From Paenibacillus sp. GM2 (GTDB lineage Bacteria; Bacillota; Bacilli; Paenibacillales; Paenibacillaceae), in assembly GCF_900069005.2 (NCBI RefSeq), contig NZ_LN831275.1:105472-169471 (forward strand): 64,000 nt of DNA. Direction: 5' to 3'. The position numbers and the translations under genes were made by a program. The notes under the pieces were generated by a model. The model had not been told where the DNA came from. It worked only from the letters and a program-made list of their open reading frames with translations, and made no database searches. Below, one piece after another: positions 17,716 to 25,243 of this stretch; position 1 is the first letter of the stretch; the number at the start of each line of letters is the position of its first letter.

Positions 17716-18051
17716 TTAATGATTGGCGTTAAAGGCTTTCCCTTTCTTCACCACATCAGCGTTATATAAATTTACAGTGGTACTAATGATATAGGAAGGA
17801 GGCTGCTGACCTTTCTTCTGACGGTGGCCTTCAATATGCGCGGGGCTCTTCTCCCAATTCTTCCAGGCTTCTTCCGATTCCCACCGGATAACAGTGACTA
17901 CTTCTTCCTGTTCCTTGCTCTTCTTATTCACCATCACGCTAATATCAATCAGGCCTTCCATTTCATCCATCGGACCAGGCTTGCTGAACCGTTCAATGAC
18001 TTTATCGCTGTTTCCCTTTTCGATAAGCATCGTTCTTGTCATGATAAACAA
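17716..18051 (-). CDS. IsdG-like heme-degrading monooxygenase
   Basis: This 111-residue small ferredoxin-like protein of the antibiotic biosynthesis monooxygenase superfamily resembles IsdG/HmoA heme oxygenases, which open heme to release iron in the cytosol. The pattern EVVTVIRWESEEAWKNWEKSPAHIEGH carries the expected Asn/Trp/His elements of the active-site region. The TTG start at 18051 has GGAGG eight bases upstream; the next ATG (18042) is too far from it. A Fur box overlaps its promoter (18097-18126), which independently supports a role in iron acquisition. It is monocistronic. Confidence 0.85.
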   Translation of the reverse strand: MFIMTRTMLIEKGNSDKVIERFSKPGPMDEMEGLIDISVMVNKKSKEQEEVVTVIRWESEEAWKNWEKSPAHIEGHRQKKGQQPPSYIISTTVNLYNADVVKKGKAFNANH

Positions 18052-18096
18052 TGGCAGTACCTCCGAATTAAATAAATATTTTTAATAATTATATTT

Positions 18097-18126
18097 ATAT
18101 TAGTCGATAATGATTATCATTGTCAA
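18097..18126 (-). promoter_or_regulatory. Sigma-A promoter with overlapping Fur box (18106-18124)
   Basis: The minus-strand -35 TTGACA (18121-18126) and -10 TAATAT (18097-18102) are 18 bases apart. The spacer is filled by GATAATGATTATCATTGTC (18106-18124), differing at one position from the classical 19-bp Fur box. Iron-loaded Fur would block RNA polymerase directly. Confidence 0.9.
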
Positions 18127-18143
18127 CATATCCTCTTTTACTT

Positions 18144-19370
18144 CTATTTACGTTGTCCAAGCTCAAACCTGTCCAATCGTTGTCCTTCTATATCGTAGGC
18201 CTCGTAAGTAAGCGAGCTTTTCGTCACTGTTATAGCGGCGTACATCTGCTTGAAATTTTGAAAATGGACCGCATGATAAAATTGATCCTGCTTCTTCTCA
18301 TTGAACTTCTGCCCCGATGCATTTGTCGTTACATATACGGTTCCTTCTCCTTCGTTAACGACCTTCCCGTCCTTGATCGGATAGGAGCGGGAGTATTCAT
18401 GATTATGCCCCTGAAGCACCAGATCGACGTTATAATCGTCGAACACCTTGGCCCAGGCTTCAATCTTCTTGTATCGATTCCCTCCATACACCGGCCGATG
18501 AATTGCAACAATTGTCCAGCGTTTGCTGTTGTGACTCAGATCTTCACGCAACCACTTCGTCTGTTCGTCAATATTGGATTCCGTATTCAGCACTACGAAA
18601 TGCGCTTCGCCATAGTCATAGGAGTAAACTGTCCCCGGCAGCGAACCCTCCGCCCCTTGCTCCGGCAAATTAAAGTGGGCCAGATACTGCGGTGCTTCAC
18701 CGTCCACCTGCTCATGATTGCCTGTAACTGGCATCAACGGAATAGACGGCATCCACTGGTCCGCCGTGGCGAAGAAATCATTCCAGGCCTGTTCATCCTC
18801 TGTATTTTCGGTCAGGTCGCCATTATGAACGATGAAACTCGCCTGCGGAAAATGAATCAGTGCGGCTTCCAGCGTCCTGCCCCATAGCTCAAAATCCGTT
18901 CTCGTTATCCCTTGGGAATCAGTAACGTTAATGAATGTAAATTCCTCCACCTCCTCCGCCTCGGTAGTGAAGGTATACGCCTTGCTCCAGCCGCCCTTAC
19001 TCCCGTTACCCACCCGGTAAATATAGGAGTGACCCGGTTTAAGCCCACTGACTTCCACTTTATGAGAACGAATCCTTTGCCCATCGCCGATATCGATGAC
19101 CATCGATTCAGCCTGATAAGCAAGTGCACCCTCTCCCTTCAAGGCTGAACCATCCGTACCTTCGGCAATTTGCAGCAGTGCCTCTGTACTATCATCCTCT
19201 GTATACCAGGTAAAGGCCCTTGAGGTTCCAGGGTCCCCCTTAAAAGTAGTAACCAATGACTTAGGCTGTGCCGCATGGACATGCTCCAGCCGGATAATCC
19301 CCGCAGCACCGGCCAATATCAGCAGGCATACTGCGGCCAGAAGCCATTTATCACGTCTATGTTCCTTCAT
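18144..19370 (-). CDS. Secreted purple-acid-type metallophosphatase
   Basis: This 408-residue protein has an N-terminal signal peptide or anchor (hydrophobic residues about 9-25), a fibronectin-like N-domain (about 35-138) as in purple acid phosphatases, and a calcineurin-like phosphoesterase domain. Metal ligands are visible: D151, GD at 184-185, GNHE at 217-220, H291 in AIHRP, and GHNHEY from 321. It is predicted to release phosphate from esters outside the cell. AGGAGGAAAG precedes the ATG. It is divergent from the polyphosphate polymerase operon, and the intergenic region carries PhoP-box-like repeats, which fits phosphate-starvation control. Confidence 0.9.
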   Translation of the reverse strand: MKEHRRDKWLLAAVCLLILAGAAGIIRLEHVHAAQPKSLVTTFKGDPGTSRAFTWYTEDDSTEALLQIAEGTDGSALKGEGALAYQAESMVIDIGDGQRIRSHKVEVSGLKPGHSYIYRVGNGSKGGWSKAYTFTTEAEEVEEFTFINVTDSQGITRTDFELWGRTLEAALIHFPQASFIVHNGDLTENTEDEQAWNDFFATADQWMPSIPLMPVTGNHEQVDGEAPQYLAHFNLPEQGAEGSLPGTVYSYDYGEAHFVVLNTESNIDEQTKWLREDLSHNSKRWTIVAIHRPVYGGNRYKKIEAWAKVFDDYNVDLVLQGHNHEYSRSYPIKDGKVVNEGEGTVYVTTNASGQKFNEKKQDQFYHAVHFQNFKQMYAAITVTKSSLTYEAYDIEGQRLDRFELGQRK

Positions 19371-19437
19371 CCGCTTTCCTCCTCGTTTGCCAATTCTAGA
19401 AGTACATGCAAGAGCTTCTCCCTAAATTTTTTGCCAT

Positions 19438-19465
19438 TGTCTTACATTTGTCAACGCAATGTAAA
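19438..19465 (-). promoter_or_regulatory. PhoP-box-like direct repeats between phosphatase and polyphosphate operon
   Basis: On the minus strand TTTACA (19460-19465), TTGACA (19449-19454) and AAGACA (19438-19443) recur every 11 bases, as in Bacillus Pho boxes (TT[ACT]A[CT]A with about 5-base spacers). The orientation points at the phosphatase gene. Confidence 0.45.
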
Positions 19466-19567
19466 CAACTTTCAGTCAACGTTCAGGATACGTTAAGTCA
19501 AAAATCAGGATAGGTTGCTAGGATGATGTTTGTACAATCAAGCTCAGGAAAAGAGGTGTCAGAACTA

Positions 19568-20281
19568 ATGAACGCTAAACTTAAATACCGCCATGAACTG
19601 AAATATGTAGTTAATCGCCAGCAGTATTTTATTATACGGCAGCGGCTAAGAAGCCTGATCAAGCTGGACGAGCATGCCGGACGAAGCGGGGAATATCATA
19701 TTCGCAGCCTTTACTTCGATGATATGGACAATACCGCTCTCTACGAGAAATTAAGCGGTGTCCGCGACCGGAACAAGTATCGGATCCGCATATACAATAA
19801 GAGCGACAGCCTGATCTGCTTCGAGAAGAAGATTAAGTTCAATAATTATGTCGCGAAAATGAAAGAACCGCTGAGTCGCGATCAGTACAACTCTATTCTT
19901 GCCGGCAACTACGAAGTGCTTCATCAACTTGACAAGCCATTCATGATGGAATTATACCAACAGTTAACCCAAAACCTGCTGCGTCCAAAAGTAATCGTTG
20001 ACTATGTGCGCGAACCTTATATTTGCCGCAGCGGGAATGTCCGCATCACCTTCGATAAGGAGCTCCGCACAGGCCTGAACTGTATCGACATGTTTGATCC
20101 GGGCCTGTCCCCGGTGCTGGCCATAGACGACAATCTGATTATTCTTGAGGTCAAATATGATGAATACTTGCCGGAATATATCAGAGCCGCCATTCAGTTA
20201 GACGGCCTGATCCAGCAATCCACCTCAAAATATGTTATTTGCAACAAATATCTGAAAATGAATTCATGGGAGGATCATTAA
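19568..20281 (+). CDS. VTC-domain polyphosphate polymerase-like protein
   Basis: This 237-residue cytosolic protein has the VTC tunnel fold. Basic and acidic clusters characteristic of the family are present: YRHELKYVV at the start, IRSLYFDD, KYRIRIYN, ICFEKKIK, VIVDYVREPY, ITFDKELR and ILEVKYDEYLP. In yeast Vtc4 this fold makes polyphosphate from ATP. ATG at 19568 is chosen because AAGAGG lies upstream and translation begins directly with the conserved block; the frame open to 19523 is not supported. It is followed after one base by the DUF4956 gene, and then by a CotH kinase, a conserved trio. Confidence 0.88.
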   Translation: MNAKLKYRHELKYVVNRQQYFIIRQRLRSLIKLDEHAGRSGEYHIRSLYFDDMDNTALYEKLSGVRDRNKYRIRIYNKSDSLICFEKKIKFNNYVAKMKEPLSRDQYNSILAGNYEVLHQLDKPFMMELYQQLTQNLLRPKVIVDYVREPYICRSGNVRITFDKELRTGLNCIDMFDPGLSPVLAIDDNLIILEVKYDEYLPEYIRAAIQLDGLIQQSTSKYVICNKYLKMNSWEDH

Positions 20282-20282
20282 G

Positions 20283-20978
20283 ATGAACAATACAGAATCC
20301 ACAACATTCAGCGATATTATTAAGAAATCGGTACTAAGCAATTTTTCCTCTTCCGACATCAGCATAACGAAAATTATTATTGCACTGGCTATCGCTTTTG
20401 CAATTGGATTGTTTATTTATACCCTGTACAAACGGATTTTTAGCGGGGTACTCTACTCCAAAAGCTTCAACGTCTCATTGATCGGTATGACCATGGTCAC
20501 GTCCATGATCATTATCGCCGTTAATTCCAATCTCGTCCTGTCACTAGGCATGGTCGGTGCGCTATCCATCGTTCGTTTCAGAACGCCGATCAAAGACCCT
20601 ACCGATCTTATATTTCTGTTCTGGGCCGCAGCTGCCGGGATTGTCACCGGTGCCGGCTTCTACACCTTAGCAATGATTGGCTCTGTCATCATCGGATTGG
20701 TACTGTTTCTGTTTATCAAGAATTCGTCGGTTGAGAATCCTTACCTGTTAGTTGTCAATTGTGACGGTGACGAGAGCGAACAACGGCTTCAGGAGCAGAT
20801 TGGCAGCCTGGTAAAACGCTACAATGTAAAGCAAAAGACGGTGTCTCAAGACAATATCGAAGTCACTTTGGAAATTCGCCTGCGTAAAGGAGAGGGGAGC
20901 TTCATCAATCAAATTTCCGCGCTTCAGGGCGTCCGGAATGCCGTGCTGATCAGCTACAACGGCGACTATGTATCTTAA
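20283..20978 (+). CDS. DUF4956 membrane protein
   Basis: This 231-residue protein has three to four transmembrane helices (about residues 28-50, 62-85, 104-145) and a C-terminal soluble domain of about 75 residues with a ferredoxin-like feel. The conserved core GALSIVRFRTPIKDPTDLIFLFWAA fits DUF4956. Such proteins are found next to VTC-domain polyphosphate polymerases and are thought to be membrane partners. GGGAGG precedes the ATG; the gene is tightly coupled to the VTC gene. No enzymatic motif is visible. Confidence 0.88.
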   Translation: MNNTESTTFSDIIKKSVLSNFSSSDISITKIIIALAIAFAIGLFIYTLYKRIFSGVLYSKSFNVSLIGMTMVTSMIIIAVNSNLVLSLGMVGALSIVRFRTPIKDPTDLIFLFWAAAAGIVTGAGFYTLAMIGSVIIGLVLFLFIKNSSVENPYLLVVNCDGDESEQRLQEQIGSLVKRYNVKQKTVSQDNIEVTLEIRLRKGEGSFINQISALQGVRNAVLISYNGDYVS

Positions 20979-20999
20979 AACGCGGGGGTGTAACAGAAG

Positions 21000-22967
21000 A
21001 TGAAGACTAAATTCTCCAGGTTTCTTCTATGTCTTTGCTCGTTCATCTTGATCTTCGCGATGACCGCCTGCGATACCAACAGCAGTCCAACCATCTCCAA
21101 TGACACGGAGAAGACAGGAAACACCTCCTCGCCGGTGACTGACAGGCTGGATGAGGAAGTGTTTCCAAAGGACAAAGTAGTAGATGTGAAAATAACGATA
21201 GATGAAGATGATTTTCAGGATATGTTGGATCATGCCAGCGACGAGGAGATGAAGACAGCGTCCGTCGATTACAACGGCAAACATTTTGACAATATCGGGA
21301 TACGTACCAAAGGGAACCTCACCTTGCGCAGTGTTGTGCAGATGGAGGATTCCGACCGCTACAGCTTTAAGCTATCTTTTGATGAATATATAAATCAGAC
21401 GCTGGATGGCATCAGCAAAATTAATCTGAATAACAATTATAGCGATGCTTCCTACATGCGTGAATTTCTGGCGTATGAACTGGCGGAGCAAATGGGCTTG
21501 CCTACCCCTAAATACTCATACGTGAATGTCTATATCAATGACGAGCTCTGGGGCTTCTATCTGGCCGTGGAGCAGATCGGGGATGCTTATCTGGAGCGGC
21601 ATTTCGGCAACTCCTATGGCGCCCTCTATAAAGGCGAAATGACCGGCAGCGGCAGCGAATTGTCCTGGCTCGGGGATGACCCGAACAGTTACACCGGACT
21701 GGTACAGAAATCGAAGACAGCTAATGGAAATATTCTGATCGATATGCTGAATGAGCTTAACAACGGCTCCGATTATGAGAAATATATCGATGTGACAGAA
21801 GCATTGAAGTACATTGCGTTGAATGTTGCTACCAACAATTCGGACAGCTATATCGGCGCTAACAAGCAAAATTATTACCTTTATGAAGATGAAGGGGTAT
21901 TCTCCATCCTGCCCTGGGACTACAACATGGCGTTCGGGGGCATGGGCGGAGGGATGGGAGGCGGTATGAATATAGACATGGGCGGATTCAAGCGCAATAC
22001 AGATGCCGATGCTCCAGATGCCGATACCCCTGCCAATATTCCGGATGGCGATGTTCCAGGCGGTGATCTGCCAAATAATCCGGATGCCGACATTGAGAAT
22101 AATGCGGATGCCGCAAAAGGGAACAATACTGGCAATGGCAAGCTGCTGATTGATGAACCCACTCAGGGAGCGGTGGCGGAACGGCCGCTGATCGCCAAGC
22201 TGATCGCCGTCGATAAATACAAGGAGGAGTACCACGAGATTTTGAAGGAAGCGACCGAAGGCTATCTTGCCAACGATGCCTTCACAGCGCGGGTTAATCA
22301 ATTGTCCGAGATGATCAGTTCATATGTTAAAGCAGATCCTACTGCGTTCTATACCTATGAGCAGTATGAACAAGCTTTGCCCCAGTTGATTAACAGCAAC
22401 TCCTCCCAAGTCGAGAATATAACGCAACAGCTGGACGGGACGATCCCTTCTTCAGGCGACGGTTCCGGCAGCGGCGGAGGTATGGGCGGTGGCATGGGAG
22501 GCAGAGGCGGCATGGGCGGTGGCAGACCTACCATGGGTCAAGGCGGTAATGTTCAGGGCGAGCAAGCCCAGCCAATCGCACCGAACGGCGATGTAAACGC
22601 CGCCCCAACCCCGTCAGAAGAGACGAATAAGCAAGCTAGACAGAAACAAGGTACGGATGGCAGTCCAACACAGCAGACCACAAATAGCGAGCCTCAGCAG
22701 AGTGCTGATCATGGACAGCAGAGCCAAACCGACCAGGTTCAGCCGGATGAGACAAACGCTCCAACGGACCTTCCGGCGTGGAATGGAGAACGGGGACAAG
22801 CCGGAATCGAGGGCGGCTTCCCTGGTGGCTTCGGAGAAAGGGGCGGGTTCGGTCAAGGAACAGCGCAAACTGACGGAAGCTCAGGCGAGGCCATAACAGC
22901 TGCTATCTCATTAGTCATTCTCGCGCTGGGCTGTATATTCGTAGCACGTTTCCATCGCCGACGCTAA
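21000..22967 (+). CDS. CotH-type protein kinase, surface lipoprotein with C-terminal helix
   Basis: This 655-residue protein has a lipoprotein signal (AMTAC, C24), a CotH kinase-like domain (about 55-320: GIRTKGNLTLRS, ISKINLNNNYSDASYMREFLAYEL, GFYLAVEQIG, ILPWDYNMAFG with the catalytic/metal DWD-like motif) that resumes around 385-465, and a long low-complexity part. Met/Gly-rich repeats (GGMGGGMGG) occur twice, and an Asp/Pro-rich stretch (about 330-375) interrupts the domain just after the catalytic motif. The C-terminus has a Gln/Asn-rich linker, a transmembrane helix and RRR. Lipid and helix would tether both ends to the membrane. It is the third gene of the VTC-DUF4956-CotH operon. Its protein substrate is unknown. 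Confidence 0.87.
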   Translation: MKTKFSRFLLCLCSFILIFAMTACDTNSSPTISNDTEKTGNTSSPVTDRLDEEVFPKDKVVDVKITIDEDDFQDMLDHASDEEMKTASVDYNGKHFDNIGIRTKGNLTLRSVVQMEDSDRYSFKLSFDEYINQTLDGISKINLNNNYSDASYMREFLAYELAEQMGLPTPKYSYVNVYINDELWGFYLAVEQIGDAYLERHFGNSYGALYKGEMTGSGSELSWLGDDPNSYTGLVQKSKTANGNILIDMLNELNNGSDYEKYIDVTEALKYIALNVATNNSDSYIGANKQNYYLYEDEGVFSILPWDYNMAFGGMGGGMGGGMNIDMGGFKRNTDADAPDADTPANIPDGDVPGGDLPNNPDADIENNADAAKGNNTGNGKLLIDEPTQGAVAERPLIAKLIAVDKYKEEYHEILKEATEGYLANDAFTARVNQLSEMISSYVKADPTAFYTYEQYEQALPQLINSNSSQVENITQQLDGTIPSSGDGSGSGGGMGGGMGGRGGMGGGRPTMGQGGNVQGEQAQPIAPNGDVNAAPTPSEETNKQARQKQGTDGSPTQQTTNSEPQQSADHGQQSQTDQVQPDETNAPTDLPAWNGERGQAGIEGGFPGGFGERGGFGQGTAQTDGSSGEAITAAISLVILALGCIFVARFHRRR

Positions 22968-23081
22968 GCCTATTTGCAGTATATTTTTACGAATTGGCAC
23001 CTTTTTTAGAATATAGGTTTAAAACACCTTGCTTTGGTAAATAGTAAATGCAAACCTACTAAAAAGCAGAGGTGTTCATGA

Positions 23082-23339
23082 ATGGGGTTTTTATGGTCAT
23101 TAATCATCGGTGGTGTTCTCGGCTGGCTGGCCGGATTAATTCTTGGTAAAGATGTTCCCGGTGGTATCATCGGCAACATTATCGCCGGATTTATCGGGGC
23201 CTGGCTCGGCAGCTTCATGTTAGGCAATTGGGGACCTGTCCTTGGCGGTTTCTACTTTGTACCTGCCCTGATTGGGGCGATCGTGCTTGTCCTTATCGTC
23301 AGCCTGATTATGCGTTCCATGCGGAAGAACCGTACCTAA
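23082..23339 (+). CDS. GlsB/YeaQ/YmgE-family small membrane protein
   Basis: This 85-residue protein has three hydrophobic helices and the family pattern IIGGVLGWLAGLILGKDVPGGIIGNIIAGFIGAWLG. Formerly called transglycosylase-associated, the family is linked to general stress in Gram-positives (GlsB) and E. coli. AGAGGTG precedes the ATG. The gene is separated by 114 bases from the CotH gene and ends before a strong terminator; a GTTTAA-like element upstream recalls a stress-sigma -35 but is too weak to call. Confidence 0.88.
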   Translation: MGFLWSLIIGGVLGWLAGLILGKDVPGGIIGNIIAGFIGAWLGSFMLGNWGPVLGGFYFVPALIGAIVLVLIVSLIMRSMRKNRT

Positions 23340-23364
23340 TTCTCGGGACGGACTTTCCAAAGAC

Positions 23365-23406
23365 CAAAAAAGGCCAGCCCGGAATTGTTCTGGCTGGCCT
23401 TTTTTC
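23365..23406. terminator. Bidirectional terminator between glsB-like and response regulator genes
   Basis: AAAAAAGGCCAGCC pairs with GGCTGGCCTTTTTT across a 12-base loop. A-tract and T-tract on both sides make it work for the converging plus and minus transcripts. Confidence 0.92.
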
Positions 23407-23425
23407 ACGTAAACAGAAGCCGCAA

Positions 23426-25042
23426 TTATACGTTGTTACCGCTCCCTGTCTCAAGGCTCTCTTCACGATACTCTGTAGGTGTTCTTCCCGTGACCTTTTT
23501 AAATACCTGCGTAAAATAACGCGGGTCCTGATAGCCAACTAACGGAGCCACCTGATAGACTTTGACATGACTGTTCTTCAATATATATTGAGCCTTCTCA
23601 ATCCGGTAATTCGTCAAATACTCCAGGAAAGTATAACCTGTCTCCTGCTTGAACAGCATACAGAAGTGGCTGATGCTCAGTCCGGCGATCTCGGACACTT
23701 CTTCTACGCTGAGGTCCTTATGATAATTATTGTCGATATAAGACTTCGACTTCGTAATGATCACGTGAACATTTTCTTTGGATTCATTCTGCTCTCCCTC
23801 GCGAATCCACTTCCCGAAGCTGTTCTTCAATAACTGAATCATCTCCCGAAGTGCGGCAAGAGAATGCAGCTCCTGCAGCAGACCCTCCAGAGACCATTCA
23901 GGAATCAGATTCATATGCTCAAATTCTCTGTATAGCACAACAGTCAGTTCGACAATACTCCGTTCGGCCAGTTCCTTAGAGAAGGTCTTGTCCTCAATGT
24001 ACGCCCGGGTCTTATCCAGCAAATCCATAAGCTTATCATGGTTCAGCGTGCGAATGCATTCCAGCATGGAGGACTCCAGATGCTTCGGATATTTCGGGTC
24101 GCCTGCCTCGCCGGTTCCCTGAAGCGAATCGATAAATACGCCTTCTTCATCACTATAGAAGCGCTGGTACAGCGCTTTGGCCGCGCTCTGGTATGCCTGG
24201 CTTAATCGCTCAATCCCGGTAACAGGCTGGCTGAAGCCAATGGAGCAGGGCAATTTGGTATTTAATTTGAGCTGCTGAATAATATCGATCCCCAGCCGTT
24301 CCTTCTCTTTATTCATTGAAGCCGGAAAGAGCAGAACCCATTCTCCGCTATGAAAAGGAAATACCGTGAGCGCCCCTTGGGACAGCGACCACTCACTAAG
24401 TATATTGCGGATGGCAAATAGCCATAACCTTCGTTCCTCAAGCGACCACACTTGGTTCAGCTTCAAATAATGATCCAGCTGCACGACCGCCATAAAATAT
24501 TCTTCGTCCAATTCGCTGTTCTCCAGCCAGCGCATATGCTGCAGCGGGCTCTGACTGTGGTTGCCCTCAATCACCTCTGCAAACATCCGTTCACGGGCTA
24601 ACAGCGATAACACTTGCACCGAATGCAGCAGCTTGTCATTTTCCATCTGCTTATCCAAGGTTTTCTTGGCGCGAAGGATCATCTCAATCAGCTCATCATG
24701 ATCGATCGGCTTCAGCAGATAATCAAATGCCCCTTCCCGCAGAGCCTCCCGGGCATATTCAAACTCTCCGTAACCGCTAATAAAAATAAATAATCGCTTG
24801 GCGTCTTCGGCCAGCACTCTCTTCATCAGCGTGATCCCGTCTATGCCTGGCATCCTTATATCACTAATAATCATATGGGGAGCAAGCTCGCGTACGAGTT
24901 GCAGCGCCTCTTCTCCATTCCGCGCTTCTCCGACAATTTCGAGTTCCAGTTCATTCCAGGGAATCGCTACCTTCAAGCTGCGTAAAATAATCGGCTCATC
25001 GTCCACAAGAATAACCCGATATTTCCCCTCTCTCTGTTCCAC
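23426..25042 (-). CDS. YesN-type response regulator with AraC DNA-binding domain
   Basis: This protein of about 538 residues has an N-terminal receiver (VILVDDEPII; phosphoacceptor in IISDIRMPG; KP in YLLKPID), a long middle region and a C-terminal AraC double helix-turn-helix (DLSVEEVSEIAGLSISHFCMLF, VAPLVGYQDPRYFTQVFKK). It is the third gene after a sensor kinase and a solute-binding protein. The start is uncertain: GTG at 25042 lies 12 bases after GGAGG, while GTG at 25051 lies only three bases after it. A MITE-like element fills the gap to the upstream gene, so its expression may differ from the kinase. Confidence 0.9.
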   Translation of the reverse strand: MEQREGKYRVILVDDEPIILRSLKVAIPWNELELEIVGEARNGEEALQLVRELAPHMIISDIRMPGIDGITLMKRVLAEDAKRLFIFISGYGEFEYAREALREGAFDYLLKPIDHDELIEMILRAKKTLDKQMENDKLLHSVQVLSLLARERMFAEVIEGNHSQSPLQHMRWLENSELDEEYFMAVVQLDHYLKLNQVWSLEERRLWLFAIRNILSEWSLSQGALTVFPFHSGEWVLLFPASMNKEKERLGIDIIQQLKLNTKLPCSIGFSQPVTGIERLSQAYQSAAKALYQRFYSDEEGVFIDSLQGTGEAGDPKYPKHLESSMLECIRTLNHDKLMDLLDKTRAYIEDKTFSKELAERSIVELTVVLYREFEHMNLIPEWSLEGLLQELHSLAALREMIQLLKNSFGKWIREGEQNESKENVHVIITKSKSYIDNNYHKDLSVEEVSEIAGLSISHFCMLFKQETGYTFLEYLTNYRIEKAQYILKNSHVKVYQVAPLVGYQDPRYFTQVFKKVTGRTPTEYREESLETGSGNNV

Positions 25043-25076
25043 CCTACACACCTGCCTCCAGATTTTTTGAGAAGTA

Positions 25077-25237
25077 GTTCAAAAAGTCCCTCTTTGATAA
25101 GAAATCTGCATCGATGCCATTTAAGGATGGGCGGCCACGGTCCAAAGGTTGGTTTGGCTGCGGTATAGAATTTCATTAAATGCTGATCCCTTATAAATTC
25201 TTTTTAGCTTCGGGGCCAAATATCGGACATTTTGAAC
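25077..25237. mobile_element. MITE-like 161-bp element with imperfect inverted termini
   Basis: GTTCAAAAAGTCC at the left end is repeated inverted as GGACATTTTGAAC at the right end (12 of 13 matching). The interior has no credible gene; a 67-aa frame across it appears to be read-through. No target duplication is evident. Size and termini fit a non-autonomous miniature element, here lodged between two genes of one operon. Confidence 0.45.
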
Positions 25238-25243
25238 AAACTC

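Noticed and set aside
18120..18887. 255-aa plus-strand frame across the Fur box and phosphatase gene
   Set aside because: It is the shadow of the phosphatase gene; no start signals and no recognisable domain.
21516..22301. 261-aa frame antisense to the CotH gene
   Set aside because: It lies wholly inside a well-supported kinase gene, has no ribosome site, and its composition follows the Gly/Asp-rich codons read in reverse.
23082..23339. Stress-sigma promoter (GTTTAA..GGGTAT-like) before the GlsB-family gene
   Set aside because: The -35 half matches, the -10 half does not, and sigma-B is not generally present in paenibacilli.
24973..25176. 67-aa minus-strand frame in the gap before the response regulator
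   Set aside because: It spans one end of the MITE-like element and the regulator start in another frame; no ribosome site or domain.
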